The notes below the pieces were generated by a model. That model searched no databases. It saw only the letters and a list, made by a program, of their open reading frames with translations, and had not been told where the DNA came from. The translations under genes and the position numbers were made by a program. Below are positions 1 to 8,526 of a stretch of DNA of 64,000 nucleotides, piece after piece. This DNA is from Candidatus Poribacteria bacterium (GTDB lineage: Bacteria > Poribacteria > WGA-4E > B28-G17), in contig JAGGXZ010000081.1 in assembly GCA_021162805.1 (NCBI GenBank), positions 1-64,000 of the forward strand, read 5' to 3'. Each line of letters begins with the position of its first letter. Within the stretch, counting starts at the first letter, position 1.

Positions 1-24
1 AAACAGTTGGCGTGGGGCGCACAT
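1..24 (-). CDS. Start of a gene running off the left edge
   Basis: A strong Shine-Dalgarno sequence (AAGGAGGTG) precedes an ATG by six bases, and the frame reads leftward out of the window. Only eight codons (MCAPRQLF) are visible, so no product can be named. The gene is divergent from the YjbQ-family gene at 296. Confidence 0.5.
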
Positions 25-139
25 GGTATTCACCTCCTTGTTATTTGGTTTTGGGTGTGCCCCATGCTTTTTAACGTTCAAATCGATTTTAGGATTATTC
101 TGATCCCTAGTCATTGTGATCTACTGACATTCCGGGGAT

Positions 140-258
140 GGTTCATACTAAATGAATTAGGGTAACACTTTATCTCTTAGGGTGGGGGTTTATCCCTCGC
201 CGGATTTCGGCGGCACATAAAGTGCCTCCCTACGAAAGTGTTACCATGATTGTGAACC
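140..258. repeat. Palindromic MITE-like element, copy 1
   Basis: Eleven-base perfect terminal inverted repeats, GGTAACACTTT at 161-171 and its complement at 235-245, enclose a short core. Outer arms GGTTCA (140-145) and TGAACC (253-258) extend the symmetry. About 50 bases of the right half recur, inverted, at 57466-57517. No transposase is encoded. It lies between two divergent genes and could act as a promoter-proximal hairpin. Confidence 0.7.
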
Positions 259-295
259 GTCTCGCAATACTGAAATCCGAAAGAGGAGGACGTGA

Positions 296-694
296 ATGAT
301 TTACAAGTTTAACGTGAAAACCAAATCGAGAGTCGAATTCATCGATATCACCTCTCAGGTGCGCGAGATCGTGAGGGAAAGCGGAGTCGGTGAAGGCGTA
401 TGTTACGTTTTCGCCCCTCACACCACAGCGGCGATCACCATAAACGAAAACGCTGACCCGGACGTGGTAAGGGACATCATATATGAATTGAACAAGATCA
501 TACCGTTTGAGGATAGATATGCCCATGTGGAGGGCAACTCCGCCGCGCACATAAAATCGACTCTGGTCGGCTCCTCTGAGGTGGTCCTTATAGAAGACGG
601 TGACCTGCTGCTGGGCACATGGCAGGCGATCTACCTCTGTGAGTTCGACGGCCCCCGAACGAGAAGGGTCTTCGTCAAAGTGGCGGAATGTTAA
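296..694 (+). CDS. YjbQ/UPF0047 family protein
   Basis: This 132-residue protein is full length for the YjbQ (UPF0047) family, a small jelly-roll-like fold for which weak thiamine-phosphate synthase activity has been reported; the physiological role is unclear. Visible signatures are the segment around His42 ([17 protein letters not shown]), His77 and His85 in the HVEGNSAAH stretch, and GTWQ at 107-110. A GAGGAGG ribosome site sits just ahead of the ATG. It is probably a cytosolic monocistronic gene, since the next gene has its own promoter candidate. Confidence 0.88.
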   Translation: MIYKFNVKTKSRVEFIDITSQVREIVRESGVGEGVCYVFAPHTTAAITINENADPDVVRDIIYELNKIIPFEDRYAHVEGNSAAHIKSTLVGSSEVVLIEDGDLLLGTWQAIYLCEFDGPRTRRVFVKVAEC

Positions 695-729
695 ATTAGC
701 GCCGGTCACACTCCCCCTGATCCACCAGG

Positions 730-759
730 TTGACATAATTAGGAGATGTATGTTAGGAT
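730..759 (+). promoter_or_regulatory. Sigma-70-type promoter candidate for the amrS operon
   Basis: TTGACA (730-735), an 18-base spacer and TAGGAT (754-759) lie 27 bases before the start of the radical SAM gene. The fit to a -35/-10 pair is good but the -10 box is imperfect. Confidence 0.45.
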
Positions 760-786
760 AATCGCATGAGATAAGGGGGGCGCTCG

Positions 787-1803
787 ATGAAAGAGGCTAT
801 GCTTTACGAAAAACTGGATGGTAATAGGGTCAGGTGTGGTCTTTGCAATCACAGATGCTTAATCCCCGACGGCCAGAGGGGAATATGTAGGGTGCGCGAA
901 AATCGAGGTGGTACGCTCTACTCGCTGGTCTACGCCAAAGCCATCGCCGCTCATGTCGATCCGATAGAGAAAAAGCCCATCTTCCATCTGGCGCCCGGGT
1001 CAGCATCGATGTCCATAGCTACGGTGGGATGTAACTTCAGATGTCCGTTTTGCCAGAACTGGCAGATATCACAGATTCAGGATCCGAAGGGGAGGATAAA
1101 GGGGCAGGATTTCCCGCCTGAAGATGTCGTCGCCACGGCAAAGCACTATCGATGTAGGAGCATTTCCTACACATATACTGAGCCGACCATATTTTTCGAA
1201 TACGCCTACGACACGGCGAAACTCGCCCATGAGGAGGGCCTTTACAACATCTTCGTCACGAACGGCTTTATGACCGTGGAGGCCCTTGAAACAATAGACG
1301 GATATCTCGACGCCGCCAATGTGGACCTTAAATCCTTTCGCGATGAGACTTACAGGAGGTTGGGCGGCAGGCTGGAAGGGGTGTTAGAGTCGCTCAAAGC
1401 CATGAAAGGGCTCGGCGTCTGGGTTGAGGTAACTACCCTGCTCGTGCCGGGGTTCAACGACTCGAAGGAGGAGATCAGAGACATAGCAAGGTTCATCTCC
1501 AAGGAGCTCGGCCCGGAAACACCATGGCACATATCGAGGTTCCATCCGGACTACAGGATGCTCGATTCACGTCCCACTCCCATCTCGACCATCCAGATGG
1601 CCCGCGAGATAGGGTTTGAGGAGGGGCTCAGATACGTCTACTCCGGAAATGTCCCCGGAGATCCAGGTGAGAATACCTATTGCCACAACTGTGGAGCCCT
1701 CTTGGTAGAGCGCTTCGGGTTCAGGGTTGTTCAGAACAGAATACGTCATTCAAAGTGTCCTGACTGTGGGACACCGGTCAGCGGCGTGGAGATGTCAGGG
1801 TGA
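787..1803 (+). CDS. amrS: AmmeMemoRadiSam system radical SAM enzyme
   Basis: The 338-residue protein has the CxxxCxxC cluster-binding motif at Cys82, Cys86 and Cys89 (GCNFRCPFCQNW), which binds the 4Fe-4S cluster that cleaves S-adenosylmethionine. An N-terminal set of cysteines (17, 20, 24, 34) and a C-terminal zinc-ribbon-like CxxC pair are typical of the AmrS/PflA-like branch. The usual AMMECR1 and Memo partners are not adjacent here, so the pathway is unknown. A GGGGGGCG ribosome site precedes the ATG. The gene ends in a four-base GTGA overlap with the histidine kinase, so the two are probably co-translated. Confidence 0.85.
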   Translation: MKEAMLYEKLDGNRVRCGLCNHRCLIPDGQRGICRVRENRGGTLYSLVYAKAIAAHVDPIEKKPIFHLAPGSASMSIATVGCNFRCPFCQNWQISQIQDPKGRIKGQDFPPEDVVATAKHYRCRSISYTYTEPTIFFEYAYDTAKLAHEEGLYNIFVTNGFMTVEALETIDGYLDAANVDLKSFRDETYRRLGGRLEGVLESLKAMKGLGVWVEVTTLLVPGFNDSKEEIRDIARFISKELGPETPWHISRFHPDYRMLDSRPTPISTIQMAREIGFEEGLRYVYSGNVPGDPGENTYCHNCGALLVERFGFRVVQNRIRHSKCPDCGTPVSGVEMSG

Positions 1804-2894
1804 TCATATCGGAGGAGTTCTTCAAGCTCGTCCTCGATAGCATCCAGGACGTTATAAAGATAGTCGATAGCCATCTAAGGATAATCTTCATCAACCGTGC
1901 AGCCGAGGAGATCATCGGAAGAAGGCGGGAGGAGATCATCGGTTTGAAATGTTATGAGGTGTTTCACGGCGGCAAACCCTGCCGTCCTTGTATCGTCGAG
2001 GAGGTTTTCTCCTCAAATCGGACGTTCAGGGATACCAGAGAGGTGGTCGGACCTGAAGGTCAAAAACGGGTGTTCGAGGTGACCGGCTTTCCGGTGATAG
2101 GTTCCGATGGAAACATCGAGCGGGTCGTCGAGATATCCAGGGATATAACCTATCTCAAGAAGATCGAGCAGGAACTCATCAAGCGTGAAAAGCTGGCGAT
2201 AATAGGCGAGATGGCTGCCGGATTGGCCCACGAGATAAGAAACCCGCTGAGCTCTATAATGGCATCGGCAAGACTTCTAAGGGAACACAGAGATGAGCTT
2301 TCGGATGAGGAGTACAGGGTGCTGACGAAGACGATCGAGAGGGAATCGAGGAGACTGGAGATATTAATTTCCGATTTCATGGCCTTCGCAAGGCCGAAAG
2401 CCCCTAAGTTCGAGATGTTGGATGTCAATCAGATCCTCCGCGACGCCCTGAAGGTGCTGAGATATAATCCGGATCTGTTTCGAGACGTGGAGGTCCTCGA
2501 GGAGCTCGATCCCAACCTTCCACCGATAAGGGTGGATCCCTACCAAATAGAGCAGGTCTTTCTGAACGTCATCCTCAATGCCCTCCAGGCGATGAGGAAG
2601 GGCGGGAGGCTAACCCTGAGATCCGAAAGGGTGGGAGATGAGATATGCCTGATCATCTCCGACACGGGGATCGGGATCGAGCCGGATAAGATGGACAGGA
2701 TTTTCGCCCCCTTCTACACCGACAAGCCCCAGGGAACCGGCCTGGGCCTTTCGATAGCGCAGAGGATCGTCGAGCAACATGATGGGAGGATAGAGGTCGA
2801 AAGCGAGCCCGGAAGGGGTGCTACCTTCAAGGTGTTCCTTCCGATAAGAGGTCCGGAGGGGGAAGGTGAAGGGCAGAATACTCATAGTCGATGA
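1800..2894 (+). CDS. PAS-domain sensor histidine kinase
   Basis: A 364-residue soluble kinase with no membrane segment. Residues 1-120 form a PAS domain with three cysteines (51, 61, 64), which could serve a redox or metal-sensing role (inference). The HisKA box is AHEIRNPL with phospho-acceptor His144, and the ATPase domain carries DTGIGI and GTGLGLS motifs. It starts at a GTG overlapping the preceding stop and overlaps the next gene by 29 bases. It should phosphorylate the NtrC-type regulator encoded directly downstream. The signal sensed cannot be read from sequence. Confidence 0.9.
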   Translation: MIISEEFFKLVLDSIQDVIKIVDSHLRIIFINRAAEEIIGRRREEIIGLKCYEVFHGGKPCRPCIVEEVFSSNRTFRDTREVVGPEGQKRVFEVTGFPVIGSDGNIERVVEISRDITYLKKIEQELIKREKLAIIGEMAAGLAHEIRNPLSSIMASARLLREHRDELSDEEYRVLTKTIERESRRLEILISDFMAFARPKAPKFEMLDVNQILRDALKVLRYNPDLFRDVEVLEELDPNLPPIRVDPYQIEQVFLNVILNALQAMRKGGRLTLRSERVGDEICLIISDTGIGIEPDKMDRIFAPFYTDKPQGTGLGLSIAQRIVEQHDGRIEVESEPGRGATFKVFLPIRGPEGEGEGQNTHSR

Positions 2895-4239
2895 CGAAAA
2901 ATCCATGAGGTTTACCATCTCGATGCTCCTCAGACGTCACGGATATGCGGTGGACGAGGCGGAGACCGTTCAGGAGGCGGTCGGGAGGATCGAGGGGGAG
3001 GTTTACGATCTGGCCCTTACTGATCTGAGATTGAGCGATGGAAGCGGTCTGGAGCTGTTGAGAGAGGCAAAGCGTATCTCGCCGGAGACCGAGGTGATTA
3101 TACTTACCGCCTTCGGCTCCATAGAGTCGGCCGTCGAGGCCATAAGGCTCGGCGCCTTCGATTACCTGACTAAACCCATAGATCCAGACGATTTACTGTT
3201 GCACGTCCGGAAAGCCGTCGAGCATAAAAGGCTTCGCAGAGCTGTGAAAAACCTCCGATCACAGGTCAAGGAGAGGTATAAGCTCGGCAACATAATAGGC
3301 AAGAGCCGCTCCATGCAGCGGATCTTCGAGATGATCTCAGTCGTATCCAAGACCGATACCACTGTGCTCATACAGGGGGAAAGCGGAACGGGTAAGGAAC
3401 TGGTGGCTAAGGCGATTCATACCCACAGCCATAGGGCTGAGGGGCCTTTCGTTCCCGTTAACTGCGGAGCCATCCCGGAGGCGCTTTTCGAAAGCGAGCT
3501 CTTCGGCCATGTTAAGGGTGCGTTCACGGGGGCGAGCTATAATAGGAAAGGACTGTTCGAGGAAGCGGATGGCGGGACCATATTCCTCGACGAGGTGGCC
3601 GAGATACCCTTCCCGATGCAGGTCAAGCTGCTCAGGGTTTTGGAGGAGAAACGGATAAGAAGGGTGGGCAGCAACGAGACGATCCCCATCGACGTGAGGG
3701 TCATAGCGGCAACAAATAAAGACCTTAAGGCCCTCGTCGATGAGGGGAAGTTCAGGGATGATCTCTTCTACAGGTTGAACGTGGTGATGATCGAGATTCC
3801 GCCGCTTAGGGAACGCCCTGACGATATACTCCCGCTTGCTGAGTATTTCCTGGAGCGGTTCAGCGCCAAACTGAAAAAGGAGATCAGAGAGATGTCGTCC
3901 GAGGCACGCAGGATGCTCCTGAGCTACGATTGGCCGGGGAACGTCAGAGAACTCGAGAACGCCATTGAAAGGGCTGTCCTGCTCTCCCACGATCCGATCA
4001 TCGGACCGGACGACCTGCCGGATACGCTGCGGAAAGGTTCCGAGGATATCCTTCTCGGCCTGATAGCCGAGGGGATAGAGGGGGAATATACGCTGAAAGA
4101 GCTTGAGAGGAGATATATCGAGGCCGTTCTCAGGCGAAATAGAGGAAATAGATCCAAAACGGCAGAACAGCTCGGAATAGGCCGTAATACGCTATGGCGG
4201 AAGATCAAGGAGTATAAGATAGATGTCCCTGAGAGCTAG
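2866..4239 (+). CDS. NtrC-family sigma-54 response regulator
   Basis: A 457-residue activator with three domains. A receiver (1-120) has phospho-acceptor Asp53 and Lys103. A central AAA+ domain has Walker A (GESGTGKE) and the GAFTGA loop that contacts sigma-54. A Fis-type helix-turn-helix occupies the last 35 residues (SKTAEQLGIGRNTLWRK). The GTG start lies inside the kinase gene, so synthesis is probably coupled. Near-perfect -24/-12 sites occur elsewhere in this window at 10760 and 23592. They are possible targets, but no enhancer site was identified. It is convergent with rlmB and overlaps it by 35 bases. Confidence 0.95.
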   Translation: MKGRILIVDDEKSMRFTISMLLRRHGYAVDEAETVQEAVGRIEGEVYDLALTDLRLSDGSGLELLREAKRISPETEVIILTAFGSIESAVEAIRLGAFDYLTKPIDPDDLLLHVRKAVEHKRLRRAVKNLRSQVKERYKLGNIIGKSRSMQRIFEMISVVSKTDTTVLIQGESGTGKELVAKAIHTHSHRAEGPFVPVNCGAIPEALFESELFGHVKGAFTGASYNRKGLFEEADGGTIFLDEVAEIPFPMQVKLLRVLEEKRIRRVGSNETIPIDVRVIAATNKDLKALVDEGKFRDDLFYRLNVVMIEIPPLRERPDDILPLAEYFLERFSAKLKKEIREMSSEARRMLLSYDWPGNVRELENAIERAVLLSHDPIIGPDDLPDTLRKGSEDILLGLIAEGIEGEYTLKELERRYIEAVLRRNRGNRSKTAEQLGIGRNTLWRKIKEYKIDVPES

Positions 4240-4975
4240 AGATCCTTTGTCGCACGGCCTCATAGAGGGCCACCGCCGCCGCCACTGAAGCGTTGAGTGA
4301 GCTGATATCACCGAACATAGGTATGGAAACCAGCATATCACACCTTTCCGAGACAAGTCTGCTTAATCCCTTACCCTCCGATCCGATGACCAGAGCAAGC
4401 GGTATTCTCATATCAATCTGATATATGTTCCGTTCGGCTTCCGGCATGAGACCGACGATCCAGATCCCCTCCTCCTTCAGCCTTTCCAAGGTCATAGCGA
4501 TGTTCGACACCCTAGCGACCGGGATATGATCCGCCGCCCCGGATGAGATCTTAACGACCGTTGGGGTGAGGCCGGCGGCACGTCTCTTCGGTATCACCAC
4601 GCCATGCACGCCGACCGCCTCAGCCGTTCTTATTATTGCACCTAGATTGTGTGGATCCTGAATATGATCTAAGACCACGATAAGGGGAACTCTCTTGGAG
4701 AGAAAGGCCTTATCGATGATCTGGTCAAGGGTGGAGTATCTTACCGGGGAAGTTATGGCGACTATCCCCTGGTGTTTCCGACCTTCAGCTAACCTATCAA
4801 GCTCCTCTGTCCTTTGAAAGACGACCTTGATTCCCCTCCTCCGAGCGATTTCCACAGCCGCCCTGAGTTTGGGATCATTCGGCGATTTACGGACAACCAG
4901 CTCTATGACATGTCTTCTAGACGACCTCAAAATCTCCAGGACGGCATTTCTGCCTTTTATGATTTCAACGTCCAT
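4205..4975 (-). CDS. rlmB: 23S rRNA (guanosine-2'-O-)-methyltransferase RlmB-like (TrmH/SpoU family)
   Basis: A 256-residue SpoU-family enzyme. The N-terminal 75 residues form the RNA-binding substrate domain (IKGRNAVLEIL). The C-terminal SPOUT knot shows the usual motifs: DHIQDPHNLGAIIRTAEA, then VIGSEGKGLSRL, then SIPMFGDISSLNASVAAAVALYEAVRQR. RlmB methylates guanosine 2251 of 23S rRNA; YacO or TrmH-like substrates cannot be excluded. It starts seven bases after the stop of the small membrane protein gene at 4982-5119, so the two probably share a transcript. Confidence 0.88.
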   Translation of the reverse strand: MDVEIIKGRNAVLEILRSSRRHVIELVVRKSPNDPKLRAAVEIARRRGIKVVFQRTEELDRLAEGRKHQGIVAITSPVRYSTLDQIIDKAFLSKRVPLIVVLDHIQDPHNLGAIIRTAEAVGVHGVVIPKRRAAGLTPTVVKISSGAADHIPVARVSNIAMTLERLKEEGIWIVGLMPEAERNIYQIDMRIPLALVIGSEGKGLSRLVSERCDMLVSIPMFGDISSLNASVAAAVALYEAVRQRISSSQGHLSYTP

Positions 4976-4981
4976 GGCCGG

Positions 4982-5119
4982 TTATACCTTTAAGGCCATC
5001 AGTATGAGGAAGGAGATCAGGGCCATAGCGATCGGATATAGGATATGAAAAATGATCTTGCGGATCTTAATTCTCCTATGAATTTCCTCCGGCGTTAGAA
5101 ACCTTCTCCTTCTGAACAT
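4982..5119 (-). CDS. Small single-span membrane protein, 45 residues
   Basis: This short frame has a GAGAGG ribosome site seven bases ahead of its ATG. It encodes a very basic N-terminus (FRRRRF, then HRRIKIRK) followed by one hydrophobic segment (about residues 24-43) and ends with Val-stop. It sits just upstream of rlmB in the same orientation. It is not recognised. The ribosome site, positive-inside topology and close packing favour a real gene. Confidence 0.6.
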   Translation of the reverse strand: MFRRRRFLTPEEIHRRIKIRKIIFHILYPIAMALISFLILMALKV

Positions 5120-5162
5120 CGACCAACCTCTCGTGGACGATCATCCCTCCGGAACAAGCCCT

Positions 5163-5468
5163 TCAATGATAGCTTAATAGACTCATACCTGTCAAGTGTT
5201 CTCCGTAAAGTGCCAGGAGATCGGACACGATGGAACCGCTTCCAGGGGAATCAAATCGGACGTTCATCTCACGTCTCGAAGCGCTTATCCACTCCAACAC
5301 CGCCGGACTCGGGCACTGAACTGAAGCGATTGGAGGGTGAATAGAAGGTATATCCTTGGTTGCCAGATCGGCGACCGGGGTCCTATCGCATCTTTCGAGA
5401 CCGAATATACAGTTTTGAAGGGCACCCTCCCCGTCGATGACCCTCACCACCTCGGCAAGGGTTGACAT
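5163..5468 (-). CDS. Hypothetical protein, 101 residues
   Basis: A GAGAGGGG ribosome site lies six bases before the ATG. The frame is open to a TGA 43 bases ahead of the small membrane protein gene, so an operon with rlmB is possible. The sequence has no membrane segment or motif I recognise. It contains three cysteines and an SPGSGS loop. It is divergent from the heparinase-like gene, with 54 bases between the two starts. Confidence 0.5.
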   Translation of the reverse strand: MSTLAEVVRVIDGEGALQNCIFGLERCDRTPVADLATKDIPSIHPPIASVQCPSPAVLEWISASRREMNVRFDSPGSGSIVSDLLALYGEHLTGMSLLSYH

Positions 5469-5522
5469 ACGCCCCTCTCAGTGATATACTCAGGCGGTCA
5501 ACCTTCAAGACGGAGGCGAGAT

Positions 5523-7283
5523 ATGGTCGGTTTCGTCTGTGCTCTGATGATATCAGGGGTGAACTTTGAGCCGGGGATACCCCCTAATCCTACGGCAACG
5601 CTTAAACGTGATCACCCGCGCCTGATTATCACGCGGGATGAACTTGAAAGGGTCAAAAGGGCCATCGGTGAAAACGAGATGGCCAGGCGATATTTCGAAA
5701 GGATAAAACGACAGGCCGATAAAATCCTCTCTGAGCCTCCCGTCAGATATGAGATACCCGACGGGTTGAGGCTACTGGGCGTGAGCAGAAGATGCCTTAA
5801 CCGGATATATCACCTCGCTACGATGTTCAGGTTAAGCGGCGACCGAAGATATAAGGAGAGGGCTGTGAGGGAGTTGAAGGCGGCGGCGAACTTCCCCGAT
5901 TGGAACCCGCGCCACTTCCTCGACACGGCTGAGATGACGCATGCCTTCGCCATAGGATATGATTGGCTCTACGATTCGCTCTCCGATGGGGAGAGGAGAA
6001 TGATCCGCGAGGCGATCATCGAGAAAGGAATCGATCCAGCCCTGAGGGTTTACGAGAGGGGAGGATGGTGGGCCAAATGCAACCACAACTGGAACCAGGT
6101 CTGCAACGGCGGCATCGCCATCGGGGCCCTCGCCATAGCGGATGAGATCCCAGATCTGGCCGATAGGGTGTTAGGATATGCCCTTGAGTCGATCAAGATC
6201 CCCATGCGTATGTTCAATCCGGACGGCGGATGGGCTGAGGGGCCGGGATATTGGAACTACGCCACCAGCTATAACGTCTATCTCCTGGCGGCGCTTGAGA
6301 CAGCTCTGGGAACAGACTTCGGGTTGTCCGATATGCCGGGATTTTCGGAGACGGGGTATTTCTGTATCTACATGACGGGGCCTCTCTGGAAGACGTTCAA
6401 TTACGCCGATAGCGGCGATAGGGCTCCTCACGCGTCACAGATGTTCTGGCTTGCCAGGCGTTTCGATAAACCCGTCTACGCCTGGTATCAGCATCATATG
6501 GCCTCTCACCACGTCCATCCCCTTGATCTCCTCTGGTTCGATCCTCGGAGCGAAAGCCCCTCTGAGGAGGGTTTACCCTTGGATAGGTGGTTTCACAACG
6601 TGAACGTGGTTTTCCTCAGAAGCAGGTGGGAGGACGAGAGGGCGATCTTCATCGGCTTCAAAGGCGGCGATAATAAGGCAAACCATAGCCATCTGGACCT
6701 AGGTAGCTTCGTGCTGGATGCCGACGGACACAGATGGGCGGTGGACCTCGGCGCGGACGACTACAACATCCCCGGATACTTCGGGAGGCAAAGATGGAGC
6801 TACTACAGGCTCAGAACGGAAGGACACAACACGATAACTTTGAACGGCGAAAACCAAGATCCTCACGCTGAAGCTCCCATAGTCGATTTCAAATCGACCC
6901 CCGATCTTGCATCGGCTGCCGCCGATTTATCGGCAGCATACGGGGATCTGGCCGAGAAAGTCCTGAGGACGGTCTCGCTTGTGGAGAGGAGATACGTCCT
7001 CATTCGGGATGTAATCAAGGCTAGGGAGCCGGTCGAGGTGGCTTGGAACATGCATACGCCGGCAAGCGTGAAGGTCGAAGGATCAAAAGCGATGTTGAGC
7101 CAGAACGGGGCGACCCTGCTGCTGGAGGTTATCGAGCCGAAAGATGCCATCGTGGAATCACATGAGGTGAGCATCCCGCCGCCTCAAAGGCCGATCAAAG
7201 GGATACGCAAGATCACCGTCCGTCCCCCGAGCAGGGTTGAATCGGTCGAGATCCTTATCAGGCTAACCCCACTCGACAAATAG
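5523..7283 (+). CDS. Heparinase II/III family polysaccharide lyase
   Basis: The 586-residue protein has a short hydrophobic N-terminus suggesting export. An (alpha/alpha) toroid segment (around DTAEMTHAFAIGYDWLYD) is followed by a heparinase II/III C-terminal beta domain (NHSHLDLGSFVLDADGHRWAVDLG, about 60% along). Family members cleave uronic-acid polysaccharides such as heparin, alginate or ulvan by beta-elimination; the substrate here is unknown. The ATG at 5523 is preferred over an upstream in-frame GTG because GGAGGCGAG precedes it at good distance. A sulfatase lies two genes downstream, which fits use of a sulfated glycan. Confidence 0.82.
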   Translation: MVGFVCALMISGVNFEPGIPPNPTATLKRDHPRLIITRDELERVKRAIGENEMARRYFERIKRQADKILSEPPVRYEIPDGLRLLGVSRRCLNRIYHLATMFRLSGDRRYKERAVRELKAAANFPDWNPRHFLDTAEMTHAFAIGYDWLYDSLSDGERRMIREAIIEKGIDPALRVYERGGWWAKCNHNWNQVCNGGIAIGALAIADEIPDLADRVLGYALESIKIPMRMFNPDGGWAEGPGYWNYATSYNVYLLAALETALGTDFGLSDMPGFSETGYFCIYMTGPLWKTFNYADSGDRAPHASQMFWLARRFDKPVYAWYQHHMASHHVHPLDLLWFDPRSESPSEEGLPLDRWFHNVNVVFLRSRWEDERAIFIGFKGGDNKANHSHLDLGSFVLDADGHRWAVDLGADDYNIPGYFGRQRWSYYRLRTEGHNTITLNGENQDPHAEAPIVDFKSTPDLASAAADLSAAYGDLAEKVLRTVSLVERRYVLIRDVIKAREPVEVAWNMHTPASVKVEGSKAMLSQNGATLLLEVIEPKDAIVESHEVSIPPPQRPIKGIRKITVRPPSRVESVEILIRLTPLDK

Positions 7284-7402
7284 GTACTCGCTGTAACCCA
7301 AATGACGACAAGGTCAGATGATCTAACATGTACCTTAGGTAAATCGTCCATGGTCCGCAGTGAAATATCGGCGGACGGCGGACTGCCGACTGCGGACGTT
7401 TC

Positions 7403-7443
7403 AATGACGGCGAAGCCAAATGACCTAATGACCACAAATGACC
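7403..7443. repeat. Dispersed GTCATT-type repeat, copy 1
   Basis: About 41 bases starting AATGACGGCG recur with few changes at 39299-39339. The 189-base gap that holds it also has an inverted pair GTCCGCAGT and ACTGCGGAC. Both copies sit immediately before a gene start. Confidence 0.55.
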
Positions 7444-7472
7444 GTTGATCTAATTCCAATAAGGGGTGTTAT

Positions 7473-8483
7473 ATGGCAAATGCGAGGGAGAGATTCCTCA
7501 GGGATATGAACCTGGATGGAGATGGAATCGTCCGATCCCATATCTCCATCACATATCCGGTGTGGAGGAGATATGGGGAGAGATTGAACTGGCTGGAGGG
7601 ATTTTCGCCCCACGTCTCAGTGGGCATCAGCCGATCCCCCAGCCACAAGGCGTACAGCGAGACAACGGATAGGTGGGGGTGTCACTGGATATATCCGCTT
7701 GAGGCGCTGGACGGACAGTGTATAGGCCATCCGATCTCATCATGGTCGGATCTGGCGAGGTATAAACCGCCCGATCCGGATGAGTTCACCGATTGGGGAA
7801 AAGCAAGGGAGAACGTCGAGAGGGTCAAATCACAAGGCGGGGTGGCATGGGGACACACGGATCACGGTTTCATCTATCTGCGTCTCACATACCTGCGCGG
7901 GTTCGAGAACTTCATGCTCGACGTTGCTGAGGGCCGCCCGGAGCTCGATGAGCTTATAGGTATAGTCGAGGATTATTGGTTTGAGGTGGTCAGGAGATGG
8001 GTTGAGATCGGCGTCGATGCGATCGGCTTCGGGGACGATCTTGGGCTGCAACATTCGCTGCCGATAAGTCCCGACTCATGGAGGAGATACATAAAGCCAT
8101 CCTATAAACACATCTTCTCCTATTGCCGTTCCAACGGCGTTCATGTCTCGCTTCACACCGACGGCTACATCGTGGATATCATACCGGATCTCATCGAATG
8201 TGGCATCTCCATACTCAATCCTCAGGATCTCGTCAACGGTTTGGAGAACATCTCCAGGTTGGCGAAGGGGAAGGTGTTCATCAATCTCGATATAGATCGT
8301 CAGAAGATCACCGTCTTCGGCACTCCTCAGGAGGTGGACGCCCACATACTCAACTGCATAAAGACGCTGGGCTCACCGAAAGGAGGACTGAGTTTGATCT
8401 GGGGCGTCTACCCCCCTACGCCGATAGAGAGCATCGAGGCGGCCGCGCGAGCCATGGATAAATACGCGACATACTGGCAGTGA
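7473..8483 (+). CDS. Uroporphyrinogen-decarboxylase-family protein
   Basis: This 336-residue protein has a UroD-like (beta/alpha)8 fold, judged from the HTDG motif (SLHTDGYIVDIIPDLIECG) and the NPQD segment after it. It is not haem-type HemE: the N-terminal arginine-rich UroD signature is absent. Family relatives act as methyltransferase subunits (MtaA/MtbA type) or in aromatic demethylation. Its position between a lyase and a sulfatase suggests a catabolic role such as demethylating a glycan or osmolyte, which is inference. The ATG has only a weak AAGGGG site upstream. Confidence 0.72.
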   Translation: MANARERFLRDMNLDGDGIVRSHISITYPVWRRYGERLNWLEGFSPHVSVGISRSPSHKAYSETTDRWGCHWIYPLEALDGQCIGHPISSWSDLARYKPPDPDEFTDWGKARENVERVKSQGGVAWGHTDHGFIYLRLTYLRGFENFMLDVAEGRPELDELIGIVEDYWFEVVRRWVEIGVDAIGFGDDLGLQHSLPISPDSWRRYIKPSYKHIFSYCRSNGVHVSLHTDGYIVDIIPDLIECGISILNPQDLVNGLENISRLAKGKVFINLDIDRQKITVFGTPQEVDAHILNCIKTLGSPKGGLSLIWGVYPPTPIESIEAAARAMDKYATYWQ

Positions 8484-8526
8484 TTAAGCGCGGGCGATAT
8501 GAGATCGCAATGAGGAGGAGGTAGAA

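Noticed and set aside
3337-3990. 217-codon frame antisense to the NtrC gene
   Set aside because: Shadow of a confident gene with no start signal or family resemblance.
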